A stretch of 64,000 bases of DNA from Manduca sexta (Eukaryota; Arthropoda; Insecta; Lepidoptera; Sphingidae). The stretch is taken from assembly GCF_014839805.1 (NCBI RefSeq), contig NC_051119.1, positions 8,301,245-8,365,244 of the forward strand, written 5' to 3'. The position numbers were made by a program, and so were the translations under genes. The notes under the pieces are model-generated. The model ran no database searches and was not told the origin of the DNA. It saw only the letters and a list, made by a program, of their open reading frames with translations. The first letter of the stretch is position 1, and the number at the start of each line of letters is the position of its first letter. Below are positions 24,310 to 35,766 of this stretch, piece after piece.

Positions 24310-24520
24310 CCACTGCTCTGATATTCCGAGTTGGAATCTCGGGTGGGCAATGTGATATTGTTTTCTGCTCATTATTGCCGGAGTCTGGAATTTTTGCTCG
24401 ATATGGCGATAGGCTTACCCCCTATAATCTAATTAAACGGAACACAGATCAAAAAAAGTGAATGCTCTAGATAGTTACGTCTCTGCCTCCTTTCGAGGAT
24501 GAAAGGCGTGAGTATGTGTA
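24310..24520 (+). repeat. SINE family C, truncated copy
   Basis: It shares CCGGAGTCTGGAATTT.TGC, ATATGGCGA and the CCCCCTAT.AT block with copies at 25935-26292 (-) and 46368-46560 (+). Confidence 0.5.
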
Positions 24521-24939
24521 CTATTCAAAAAGTTCGTACGCGCGTCCCGTAATGTTTCAAAACAAATCCCCAATACGTATATCAGAGGCCATCTCGTCCG
24601 TATGCGTAGGGTTGCGATAGATCTGATTTGTGCAATGTCCTTGTGGCTAGCGACTACATATATTAGGATGGCGACACACTGAACAGACAATATATTAGGA
24701 AGATAAATATAAGTTGTAAAGTCATGAGTGTTGGGCAAACGAATAAAGTAAGTTGGTCGCCTACGATACAGGCTGTGACTAGTGTAGGGACCGAGGTATA
24801 GTTTTTGTCTTATGATCTCAATTTAATATTATTAGTATGTTACCACCTAAGAGTTATTTGTCTTAAACTACAGGAAAATTGTATTTTTGGTAAATTTCAT
24901 AAATAAATTAGGACATTAATTGCGACTTGCGACCGTTAT

Positions 24940-25045
24940 AAATGTCAATGACCGACTCCAAAATTGGTAACCAGTATATACCTGTTATGTAAAATATTTT
25001 TTTGGTTATTAGTAGTTTTAGAAGGCAGTTTTTTTTAACAATCAT
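24940..25045 (+). repeat. Diverged copy of the 9.4-kb inverted-repeat arm
   Basis: ACCGACTCCAAAATTGGTAA, a TATATAC block, TTTTTTTGGTTAT and GAAGGCAGTTTT occur in the same order as in the arm at 9884-10014, with substitutions. Confidence 0.5.
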
Positions 25046-25934
25046 GTGCTTAAACTTAGTTTCTCTAGTGCTTTTATATTTTAGCCAATGTAACAGTGTA
25101 TGGTTGATTGAAAATGCAGATGACCTCATAAAAATCGCAGGAGCTTACAAAATGCGGGCCGCTTTTTCTAAGTACAGGAAACAAGTCCTACAACTGTTAC
25201 GTACTCACAATTAATAATTATAATTAATTACATTCACCACCACATGTTATAATATAAGATGTTGTTATGTTTTGTCACTTCTTATTATGTTTTATCCCTT
25301 TTGTCTGCTTTAAGTTTCTACTTATATACCTAAATAATATTAGTAACAAATATTATTATTTTTGCCGCTGTACTAATATATAAATTTGCATGCAGTGGTC
25401 TCCTGTAATTGAAGAGGCACGTCACATTGTTAATTATACCAATATTACGACATTGTATTTATTATAAGCCGTGTATCCTTTGTTGGAGGTCCTTAAATAA
25501 ATAAAAATAAAAAGTATCTTGCTGTGCGACAACCTTAACTAGGTACACCTGTCAAGTGCCACTGCTATGCAATTCCGCAATAAATCGCGATGTGTCAGCG
25601 CTGATAGCTGTCATCGACGTCTGTCAAGTGGAACCTGCCGCCAAGCGTTTATAAACCATACTCGTATCTAATTACGGCTTAAAATCAATCCACATCAATC
25701 CAGTACCACAGGAAACGACTTCTAGCCTAGGCTGTTGTAATTAAGGTACTTGATATTTAGTTACTTAGTATTTGCCTTGGATTTATACTTAGTATAGCCT
25801 GTTAGATATTTATAGATATAACCTGTATACAACATCATATTTGCATATCCATTTCTTTTTTTTACATACTTAATCCAACGTATTTTAGCCTGCCAAGAGC
25901 CGACTTAAACATACCGGACTTTTGAGTGGATGCT

Positions 25935-26292
25935 TCAGGCGCTCGCAACCCTTAAATCCCTTTCTGCCTCGTAATCTTTTCTCTTAGGGTCAGGCGGTCT
26001 ATTCCGTCTACTGGGGATAGTCTTTTTGTAATTACACAACAACAACATCACGCATTTATCCCCGAAAGGGTATGCAGAGGCGCAACCAGGGCACCCACTT
26101 TTCGCCAAGTGTGTTCCGTCCCATGATGTGATAGGGGGCGAGCCTATCGACATATCGGGCACAAATTCCAGACTCCGGGCTGATACTGAGCAGAAAAACT
26201 CTATCACTTTTCCCGACCCAGGATTCGAACCTAGAACCTCAGAGCGCTGTTGTACCGTGCATGCTACTACGCCACCAAGGCAGTCCAGTCAT
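25935..26292 (-). repeat. tRNA-derived SINE family C, full-length copy
   Basis: Read on the minus strand, the head has an A-box TGGCGTAGTAGC and a B-box GGTTCGAATCC. The CCGGAGTCTGGAATTTGTGC segment, a TATCACATCATGGGA segment and a degenerate tail follow. The overlapping open frames on both strands are not genes. Confidence 0.7.
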
Positions 26293-26567
26293 TTTTGCAA
26301 TAACAGGCGTTCTAATCGACAGCTTTGATAAACTATAGACGGAATGAGGCCCCTGACCTTATTAAACGTTTGAATAACCCGCAATTCTATTGTAATAAAA
26401 ACGAGGCTCTAAATCCCAATTCTATGAATGCAACGGTATTACTAATCTCAGTTCGTCGGAACGAGACAATGGGAGAATCTCGCGCGAGCGTGGCGCGCCG
26501 CACGTCAACCGATATTAAACTATTTATTGTCACAGACGGCATAATATGGATCTTATTTTGTTTTTTT

Positions 26568-26896
26568 AAAAGCGGCGATAGCCTAGTTGGGTGTGGAACG
26601 GACTGCCGAGACGAATGTCCGCAGGTTCAAATCCCAAGGGCACACACCTCTGACTTTTCTAAAAAATCATGTGTGTATTCTTTGTGGATTTATCGTTCGC
26701 TTTAACGGTGAAGGAAAACATCGTGAGGAAACCTGCACATCTGAGAAGTTCTCTTTAGGAATTTCGAAGGTGTGTGCAGTCTACCAATCCGCACTAGACC
26801 AGCGTGGTGGACTAAGGCCTCATCCCTCTCAGTAGTAGAGGAGGCCCGTGCTCAGCAGTGGGCAAGTATATAATACAGAGCTGATATTATTATTAT
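26568..26896 (+). repeat. tRNA-derived SINE family B, full-length copy 2
   Basis: It has the head AGCGGCGATAGCCTAGTTGG, the B-box GGTTCAAATCCC, and body and tail as in the copy at 6452-6770. Open frames over it are shadows. Confidence 0.75.
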
Positions 26897-26904
26897 TTCT
26901 TTTT

Positions 26905-27040
26905 TTGTTATATCTTTGAATGACGAGCTTGCCGTTCGCCTGATGGTAAGCGATACGACTGCTCAAGAACAGCTAAAACGTTATCCCACACCTTACATTT
27001 ACCATCAAATGCAGTGGAGTCACTTTTTCGAAACCGTAAG
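26905..27040 (-). repeat. SINE-like family A fragment
   Basis: The reverse complement contains the family A 3' end (CTTACCATCAGGCGAACGGC, TCGTCATTCAAAG). It is inserted directly after the family B copy. Confidence 0.5.
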
Positions 27041-27056
27041 TATAAAAAAATGTGAA

Positions 27057-27150
27057 TAAAAAAAAACTTTATTTATCACGTAGGCGAACAAAGTTGCACT
27101 TATGATACGTAAGTAAGCATTAGAATAGTTATTATTATTTCTAAACAACT
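27057..27150 (+). repeat. Dispersed repeat family G, copy 2
   Basis: ACGTAGGCGAACAAAGTTGC and ACTTATGATACGTAAG match, inverted, the segment near 7800-7850. Confidence 0.45.
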
Positions 27151-28020
27151 ATTAAAATTACTTATATAACTATGGACATTTTAAATTAGGAATAAAATTT
27201 ATAATAAAACAAGGTACAAACCGAAGTAACCAGCTCGGGCTGGCGAGTAGGGGGAATCCACTCACAATCAAAAAACTAATAAATACCTAGTATAGATGAC
27301 GTAAATAATTAGGCCTCTACACCTAACATGACCACCAGTATTATTTTTAATATTTTCCTAAACAATAAAATATCTTTTATTATTTAGACAAACATGCTAA
27401 ATTTGGTTATGGCGTGGGTATAGATTTAGTTTTACTTCCTTCCTGCTTATAATATTATGAGAATGTTAAATATCATGGTTATACAAAAGTATACATTTTG
27501 TTAAATCTTGTATTTTGTTAGTAGGAAATAATGAATAACTGATTTGGAAACATATGAGTAAGTTTTCTTCTACCAAACACTTAATACAAAGTCATTTGAC
27601 ATTGCGTTAATAAATGAAACCACATATTCGTCATTACCTCTGCTAACATGTGCCAAAAATCATCCATGAATAACAAATATTTTCACAACAATTCCGTTAC
27701 TCTTCGGGCTTTTTGATTATTTTGTCGTTTAGTACGAATATGGCATGTGCGTGAATGTATTTCTGATTAAAAGTGTGACGTTGCCCCTGCGATGAATTCT
27801 CTTAGAGTAGCAGTACAGACAGTAGGGCATGAAAAATTTAATTTACTTTTATTTTGCATTTACGTTTCGAATATTTTAGTGTCATTTCCAAGAAGATTAC
27901 TATCTGTTGCTCTTAATAACGCAATGTCAAAATGACTATATAATATTAATTTACATTAGTAGCTTTGAGGCATTCACCTACCTAGACCACCTTTAATACT
28001 TTTACCGTACGAGCATAAGC
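27151..28020. other. Intergenic stretch, nothing recognised
   Basis: This is AT-rich DNA without a supported exon or shared repeat. Confidence 0.35.
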
Positions 28021-28024
28021 CTAA

Positions 28025-28257
28025 GCGCCTTATTCATAGACGTTTTTTATCTAAGGACGGAGTAAAGCTGTGATAACAAGTCTGTTTCTTATTGCTGACG
28101 GCATGGCAGCCTTCGCAGTACGTAGACATAGGGCCGTTGTGATTGGCTAATATTGAAATACCTATGTCTGTTCTCAGTGCCTTTGGACACTGAGAAACAT
28201 ACTTGTTATCGCAGCTTTACTCCGTCCTTAGATAAAAAACGTTTATGAATAAGGTGG
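28025..28257. mobile_element. Fold-back MITE, copy 2
   Basis: The ends CCTTATTCATAGACGTTTTT and AAAAACGTTTATGAATAAGG are inverted. The inner blocks GGACGGAGTAAAGCTG and CAGCTTTACTCCGTCC also pair. It is related to the copy at 1232-1497, with the same GGGCCGTTGTGATTGG block but rearranged in the middle. Confidence 0.7.
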
Positions 28258-28469
28258 AAAATGTATACAACCATTTTAATTGAGTACCGCGCAACCGCCG
28301 GCCGCTATACTCAGCAGTAATTGTGTTGAATATGTATGAAGGTCCGAAACGATTGAGTTGTCTACGAGCCTCTGTTACTAGAACATTCGATTTACATCAA
28401 CATTACATACTTACGATAGCGTGGCGTATGAAATATTCAATATAATTAATTCCACAGTTTAAACTAATT

Positions 28470-28700
28470 CAGATCCGTATTTATGAATGCGAAACTGTCT
28501 TACGTTTCCACTGTTAAACCACTACAGCCGTTTTCAATAATCTATCTCAATATCAATTTTCAATCCGATTTCGAGAATGAACCAATCAAAATAACTCATT
28601 TGCAAGCATGTCAAAAAAACTGTGTTCTGATTGGTCCATTTTTGAAATAGTTCGAGAATAGCGATTGGGATCGTTTGTTAAAAATGGCGGTAAATCGATT
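28470..28700. repeat. Possible fold-back repeat shared with 37060-37260
   Basis: GAACCAATCAAAAT and CTGATTGGTCCATTTT within this segment have counterparts in opposite order at about 37180-37240. This suggests two copies of a diverged palindromic repeat. The boundaries are uncertain. Confidence 0.35.
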
Positions 28701-28721
28701 TCGATGATCTTTAGTACGGAG

Positions 28722-28884
28722 CAGGGGCGTAGCTAACACGGTATCAGCCGTATCAATGATACAGGGCCCCTAAGCTTTGGGGCCCCTGTTGGCTCATATC
28801 TACATTAAACTAAGCAGGCGCCCAAAAGAACGCACTGCCCTGAAGAGCCCTCAACAAATTTAGATATGGGAAGCTACGCTACTG
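28722..28884. mobile_element. hAT-type MITE, 163 bp, with 8-bp target duplication
   Basis: The element is flanked by a perfect GTACGGAG repeat at 28714-28721 and 28885-28892, the 8-base duplication typical of hAT transposons. The left end CAGGGGCGTAGCTAAC and the inverse of the right end, CAGTAGCGTAGCTTCC, form imperfect terminal inverted repeats beginning CAG. There is no coding capacity. Confidence 0.75.
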
Positions 28885-29479
28885 GTACGGAGTAAGTTTG
28901 ATCCATAACAATGATAGACTACTTTATACGGAAGGAAAACTTTGTACACAGACGAAACCTTGAATTGGTTGCTACAGTACGTGCTAGAAAAATAGAACTA
29001 TGGACACCGAAAAAATAGTCTGCATACAGCTGTCTAGTGAAGTAAAAGAAAGTGTAAGCGAGATAAAACGAACTTGCGGGTAAAATTTTTCTTCTGTGGA
29101 TTGGTCCACGTCACAGGCTTGCGCTAATTAAATCCTGCGTTGTGCATATATGTACGTTTATTACTTACGCAAGGAGAAGAGAGATAGGTTATTAACCGTT
29201 CAGTCGTTTCGTCTCTTTCTAAACATTTGTAAAGTTTGTGACAATGGTTCTATGCGTGTGCAACATCTTTGAATAATTTAAAAAAATACTGTAAATGATT
29301 TCTACAAAACGGTGAGATAAGTAGATACCAACACAATATAAAATTAATTAATACGAAGAATTTACCAGCTAGTATTATATATTAAGCAAGACTGACCAAC
29401 TATGCACTCGCTTATCGGCTATGCATTGCGCCACCGGTCACCTGCACTCCATCAATGAATCACTATGGATTGGATAGTA

Positions 29480-29676
29480 CGCCATTTTATAATCTATGGT
29501 ACGCGCGCGTACGCGGCGCGCCGCCGCTGTCCAACGGTCCACCTGCGCGGTCAGTTTCACTACCCCACTCAGTGTAGACGGTTGTGTTGTGCTGTGCTGT
29601 GAACGTACGCTAATACGAGTGTTCGATATTCGAATTTATTGTGTTGTGTTGTGAGGATCCATGTTTTTAAGGTTGG
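29480..29676 (+). promoter_or_regulatory. Candidate promoter and non-coding first exon
   Basis: A local GC island (CGCGCGCGTACGCGGCGCGC around 29502-29521) is followed by an ACTCAGTGTAGACGG initiator-like sequence at about 29568. A possible splice donor (GTTG then GTAATA) lies at about 29676. The island is the strongest CpG cluster between 22 and 42 kb on this strand. It may serve the downstream four-exon gene whose 5' UTR acceptor is at 42386. No conserved coding sequence starts here. Confidence 0.3.
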
Positions 29677-30655
29677 TAATATTTTGTATAAAATCACAAA
29701 TTATGCCAACGGTTAAAAAATTAAATCGTTAATGTAACTATCCGAAGATAGTTTCTTTTTATAAGTACTTAAATTTTGAAATATATAAGTACCCTATGGA
29801 TTGAATTCAAACAAAAAGGAAGAGTTTATAAACCAAATTAAATTTATTAGATGAATTAGATGAATTGTGACAGGAAAAAGTTTTTACAAATTATGTTTCA
29901 CAAGAGCGTTGGTATAATAAACCTAGAGGAGACAAAAAACGGCAGGGGTACTCGTCTGCCTTCCCTTGGGTAACCTTTGCTACCAACATTCTAAGAACTG
30001 CCGAAGTTTCTTGCTTCACTTGCTTCAGGTACTACAACTTGTATCTAGTTTATAGATACTACAAATAAAATATTAATAGGTATTATATGATATTTCATGA
30101 GTACTTAATTTATTTACCTTCCCAATTGTTCATATTTTTAATTACCTCCCTCTATATTGTTAGTTACTAAGCACCTCCACCCAGGTTCCAATTAATATTC
30201 GGATTTATTGGTTTTAATACCTAAAGTATATAAGCATAAGTAAAAAGTTCATTTTTATGATTATTTTTGTTGTGCTATTAGTTTGACCTCACCATTGATT
30301 CAACCTTCATTTACCTTTGTAATGTAGCTAATAACTTGAAGCCACACCTCCACCCCTAAATCACCGAAAACACGTTAACTAAATTAAAGTATACTGCACT
30401 ATCTGAAATTACATGTTTATGCCTATCTGGTTCACAGTAATACTGAGAATGATAATAAGGTATCTGGAAATCGAATCCACAATATACGATTTTAAGTTCT
30501 ATGTACATTGGGGTAGAAAGAATTTTCGCGGGAGCATAAAAAAATAAAGCATGCCGAGAAAAGTCCTGCACCACGCGAGGCCGTTCTAAACGCAAGGTTT
30601 TTTTAGCATGAGCCTAGAGCCCAAGAACCTCCTTCTAACTACCCCGATGTATGTA
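29677..30655. other. Non-coding stretch, probably intron of the downstream gene
   Basis: No exon or shared repeat was recognised. If the promoter near 29.5 kb belongs to the gene at 42-51 kb, everything from here to 42386 is one 5'-UTR intron. Confidence 0.3.
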
Positions 30656-30659
30656 CTAT

Positions 30660-30945
30660 GTCCACTAGATTGGCCTGTATTAAAAATCTAATCTTAACCA
30701 ATCACGCGTGAACGGCTGATCCGATTTCACTATTTTTTTTTTGTTGTGTTTGTTATTGTCAGGAGAAGTATCTTATGAAAGAAAAATTCAAAAACTTGCG
30801 CGGAAAATTAGAAAATTTAAGAAAACTAAAATATGAATTTTATATAACTGTCAATTGTTTGAAATAACTATCAGCGATTGTCAGAATGCGCGCTGCAAAT
30901 TCATAGTTAAGACGGGACAACATCTGGCGGGTCAGCTAGTAAGAA
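30660..30945 (+). repeat. Helitron-like non-autonomous element
   Basis: The sequence ends GACGGGACAACATCTGGC then GGGTCAGCTAGT, matching the CTAG-T 3' end and adjacent GC-rich hairpin of common Helitron-type repeats. It includes GAACGGCTGATCCGATTT. The left boundary near 30660 is approximate. Confidence 0.45.
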
Positions 30946-31239
30946 ATAAAAGTAAGAGTAGTTCATTTCGATTCCTGGTGATCAGTTGCGAAAGGTGAAA
31001 TTTTCTGAAAGGGAACTGGCACAACGTGTAGGTACTAATATGCATAAAAGCGGCTTGCAAATCGTTTCAATGATAATGAGATTCTACAGAAACTCTACAT
31101 AAAGGGAAGGTAGGAATCAGCTTATATGGACCTTCGCCACTGCTGGTCAATAAGGATGAAATTAATAGGTAGGTAGTAAGTGTATAATTTTATTTACATG
31201 CTAAGCCGCAAAAATTAAAGAGACAATTAAATAAGTAAT

Positions 31240-31566
31240 AATAATACCAGCCCCCTATTATACACTGTCCCACTGTTGGGCACGGGCCTCCTCTACTACT
31301 GAGAGCGATTAGGCCTTAGTCCACCGCACTGGCCTAGTGCGGGTTGGTAGACTTCACAAACCCTCGAAAATTCCTAATAGAGATTTTCTCAGGTATGCAG
31401 GTTTCCTCACGATGTTTTCCTTCACCGTTAAAGCAAGCGATAATTCACAAAGAATACACACACAATTTTTAGAAAAGTCAGATGTGTGTGCCCTTGGGAT
31501 TTGAACCTGCGGACATTCGTCTCGGCAGTCCGTTCCACAACCAACTAGGCTATCGCCGCTTTTTTA
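31240..31566 (-). repeat. tRNA-derived SINE family B, full-length copy 3
   Basis: On the minus strand the order is GCGGCGATAGCCTAGTTGG head, GGTTCAAATCCC B-box, body and CCCAACAGTGGGAC tail, as in the plus-strand copies. Confidence 0.75.
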
Positions 31567-33188
31567 TTATATAAATATCCAAAGCTAATTCTTAAGGCTT
31601 AATCAAATATGAGAATCAGCTGTCTCTCAAATAAGCAAAAGCTTGTATATTGACTGATAGAATTTTAAACTTATTCAGATCACAGCCCGTGTAGAATCGA
31701 TTAATTAAATCGTCACGTCAAGTCACGTCTCAAAAAATCCTTTTAATATTCGAACAAAACGTTGTTTATAATACAAGTGTAGATGTTAGAATCATCATTA
31801 TTATTTTAAATGACGACTGCTACCAAACCTGTTTCTTAATAATGTACAATTTATATTTTCATACCTAGTTCTACTGTTAATTCTTTCATATATTATATTT
31901 AGCTTCATATTTTCCTCATAACACTTTTATCTAATGAATTAAATTAATACTACATTGCGGAACTTGTAATGGAGAATTTTTGGAATGGTCGTCATATTTA
32001 TGTGATATTTTTCAATGACCACGTGTTATCAATCAGTTTAATCAACGCTGAAAGGTCTTGATGGTAACGAAATGTACAATTGATACAATTTAGGCATATT
32101 TCGACTTTGAATCCATTAAAATAATATACTCAGGCCAATGTCCAAGGGTTGGAACAGACTGGTGGACATTAGACGTGGTTAGTGGCAAAACAGACTTCTT
32201 GCTTATACTATCCATCCCGTTATAGGGACGAACGTGTGTACATATAACTTTCTCACTATCACAAGGTTCTATGTTATTTATTTAATCCAAAATTTAAATA
32301 AAATTTTTATGTTGAAAAAAATTATAAAGGTCAATAATTCATCGTTCCTTCTTTATTTATCTTTCGGGATTATTGGAAATATTCAGTGATAACGACTTAG
32401 AATCATGTGATAAATATATAATTCAATTTGTACGTAAATAACATAGAACCTTGTAACGGTGAGCCAGCGGTAAAGTGGCTTCTTAGAACATATTGAATGC
32501 AAAAACATGTAAAAACAATGGAAAATAAATTTCGAATTTCGCTGATGGCAGCTTAAGTACAGTGCCTCTACAAATGACGCGAAAGCAATTCTATCTTCAG
32601 TCAGAAACGATCATACTTGATTAAATAGATACATAATTAGGTTTAGTAAAATTTTCCCATAAAATAGGCCCACGTCTTGCGGATACGAGTAAAATTTTTT
32701 TTAACCAAATGTCGCAAGGACTAGAGTACGTGGACCGTGGATTACCCATGTTGGAATTTCATTTGTGCTCACCAAAGCACCTATGTAAAGTAAAATATTA
32801 TGCCTTATACATATTGGGTGTCTCATGGCAAAAAAGTCCCATAACCCTATTATAATAGATCTTAGAACAAAAACTATCACAAGTCACAAGCTATTAACAT
32901 TACTAATGAACGTATCGCGCGCGGAATGAGTTTCGCTTTGTGGAAAGACATTTTAGGTCAGAGAAAGCAAGATAAATTATATCCTATTTATACTTACTAC
33001 GTTTATGAGTAGAGTTAGTGTAATTAGCCTCGCATGAAGAAAATAGTACTTCAAGGCATTCATAGCTTATAGCGAAATGTTATTGGCAACAAAAATCATC
33101 GCTAAAATATCTATCTTGCAATCTGCGGAATTAATGGCGAAGTAGCAAGGTTAAAGACAAATATTAAGCACTTAAGTACAGTTAAATG
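31567..33188. other. Non-coding stretch, nothing recognised
   Basis: It includes an AT-rich segment with ACATAGAACCTTG(T) at about 32448 and its inverse CAAGGTTCTATGTTA at about 32262-32276, which may bound a small inverted repeat. No exon was found. Confidence 0.3.
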
Positions 33189-33395
33189 CTTTGTGAATTA
33201 TCGCTTGCTTTAACGGTGAAGGAAAACGTGAAGAAACCTGCATACCTGAGAAGTTCTCTATAGGAATTTTGAGGGTGTATGAAGTCTACCAATCTGCACT
33301 AGGCCAGCGTGGTGGACTAAGGCCTAATCCCTCTCAGTAGGAGAAAAGGCCCGTGCCCAGCAATGGGACAGTATATAAAACAGGGTTGATGTTAT
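33189..33395 (+). repeat. SINE family B, 5'-truncated copy
   Basis: It contains the body and tail (CTTTAACGGTGAAGG to CCCAGCAATGGGACAG) without the tRNA-like head. Confidence 0.7.
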
Positions 33396-34604
33396 AAGTA
33401 CAGTGAATACCAGTTATGAAATTTATGAGACCTAATCTGGAAGCAAGTTTCGACAGTAGTTGCAAATTGTCTTTTATATATTATGTGTTTGTCGTAACCT
33501 TGATTTTTAGTCGTTTTAACCGATGCGTCGTTATAACTGATTTAAATTGTACTGGAAAAGAATTTTCATATACAAGACGTTTTGCATCCCCGCCATGTTT
33601 GAAGAGTCCATTGTAATGAAGACACATAATCATCTAATAATGCAATGTAAGTCCTACCTTAAACAGGAATCCGAATATTTAATTAAATAATTTTACGATG
33701 ATTTAGAATTAGCCTCCATATGATTAAATATGGCGAAGATGCAAAACAACAACTTGTATACACAAACTCAAAAAGTTCACATATTTCCCCAAAAATTCTA
33801 AAGCATTTTTTAAAATGTTTTTTGTATAGCTTTGCTGATGTAAACGACTTCCGTGATATACAAGGATAATCATAAATGATGTCATACTACTTTTTTCATA
33901 TTTAGTTTTTGGGATTTAACAAAAACTAGGAGCTGGTTTAGAATGTTATTTTACGTATTTTCTAAAGATCACATAAATTTGACATAAACTTATTTTTAAT
34001 CGACTATAAAGGCGGTTTCGGAGGTCTATTATCTATTCGCGGTTATTTTTTTATTTTGTTGTGCAATTATTTTTTCCCCTGTGGTCGGATTCTAATTATT
34101 ATTTTTGTGTTCGATGTTGTATAGCTTATATATTTAATTTCATTCGTATAATATAAACTCGGAATTCCTAGCAAATAGCAATTCCTCAAAATCAAAATAA
34201 ATTTACCAAAAAGTTACCTACCACAGGAGTCTGATATGACTTGAAATTGTTATACATAAATGTGATTTTTACTTGCTCTCATATCATTTTAATTTAATAC
34301 ATATTAACACTCAATATAGTACATACGTATTCAATAACACAATATTACAATGTTCCCGTAAATATCGATCAAGGTAAACTATAATTATGATGCATAACAA
34401 TTAAACTGTTATTTAACTACCAATATATCCAGTTGTGGTAAACACGCATGCGCGACACGTTTCATAGCCTGCAACCACAAAATACGCTGTCCTTAATTAT
34501 AAGTAAACGTATTACTTCCTCTTAAAGCAAAATAACTCTTAATGAAGACGCTAAATATATTATACGATTGAACGACGAGACGAGCAGGCTGCTTGCGGGA
34601 TGGT
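33396..34604. other. Non-coding stretch, nothing recognised
   Basis: This is AT-rich DNA with only short frames. Confidence 0.35.
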
Positions 34605-34790
34605 GAACGTCACTGCTGGGACCCTATTCGCTATGACAGTGTAAACTCGTAACATGGCTATGTTATCTTTGTGAAATTAGCATGGAATGGTATTCTGTAT
34701 GCCAATATTGTTTTAAACGCGATGCCATGCGTTACGTACTTGTTACGTACTGTTATAACGTGTGCCATAGAGAATAAGGATCCTGATAAC
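34605..34790 (+). repeat. Copy of the 11.7-kb repeat fragment
   Basis: GTGAAATTAGCATGGAATGG, TTACGTACTTGTTACG and a CATAGAGAATAAGG.TCC end match 11720-11855 in the same order. Confidence 0.55.
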
Positions 34791-35339
34791 AGTAGCGTTC
34801 ATCAGCTCAGATGATGTATAAAAGTAATCGCTAAAGTAAAAGCCATAAGTGTTAGCACAACACAAATGTCGTAAGCTAGGCAAAAGTAGCAGTAACTTAC
34901 TGTCTAATAATGAAGAAACTGGGTGACTGAATGCCTTTATATCAATAATCACTGTATTATTAATTCTCTACTTATAAAAGAATATGCGACTCAGAGCAAA
35001 TACAATTTAAATCTAATTTTCCGGGACATAAACTCGGTAAATATAACTATTAAATTGACTTTAATACCGTGTTTCAGTTACTTTTAACATATCTACCACC
35101 AACTAATAAACGAATGCCTATAGCATTAAGTCCGCCAGGGTATATTCGTACATGAAGTGATAAAAAATAAATTACTAGTTCGTAAATGCAGAAATACGCG
35201 ATGTACTCACTTTTACTCGGCTGCGGATACTGCATAACGAAGAGCATTCCTATAGAACTGTTTCACCATGTTCGTGTTAACCGTCAATTAACTTATATCC
35301 GGTCAAACATAACCTGTTAGTTAGAGTATGTAGCTTGTA

Positions 35340-35525
35340 TGTTCATTGAAAACCCGACTACGGATACCACTGCGTACATTTTCCGGATTAATAGTCAACG
35401 TTAATTCAGGACAGGACATGGTCTGTTGCTTGTAGATTATTTGACTGCCGACTTCGGATAAAACTGGGTACTTTTCAGGGATAAAAAGTCTTCATTAATT
35501 CAGGGCAGGACATAGTCCATTCGTG
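35340..35525 (+). repeat. Imperfect tandem duplication
   Basis: Two copies of a block of about 110 bases occur. Each runs GAC(T)ACGGAT/GACTTCGGAT, GTAC.TTT.C.GG and a TTAATTCAGG(A/G)CAGGACAT end. Confidence 0.45.
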
Positions 35526-35713
35526 TGCCCAGTTACATTTAAATGTGTTGAGTGGTTTTTGCGTTTACCTTTAACAACTGTCTAAATATTTCCATTTACC
35601 TGCAATATTAATAAGATAAGATATTTCGATGAAATCATATTTTAATCTGAATCATACGATTTCATCAAAAATGTATAAACGTTGATGTGTGGTCCACCAC
35701 GCCACGACATTAA

Positions 35714-35757
35714 TTGGTATACGAATGTGATTTCCCATAATCACATTCGTATACCAA
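35714..35757. repeat. Perfect 18-bp hairpin flanked by direct repeats
   Basis: TTGGTATACGAATGTGAT at 35714-35731 and its exact reverse complement at 35740-35757 are separated by an 8-base loop. ACATTAA occurs directly repeated at 35707-35713 and 35760-35766. The block is too small for a usual MITE and too short and perfect for a typical pre-miRNA. Confidence 0.8.
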
Positions 35758-35766
35758 AAACATTAA

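Noticed and set aside
25935..26328. Overlapping frames on both strands as genes
   Set aside because: They lie wholly within a tRNA-derived SINE.
28843..28856. A lone inverted GAGGGCTC inside the hAT MITE as a relative of the hairpin array
   Set aside because: Only the 8-base core matches and no flanking stem of the right geometry exists; probably chance.
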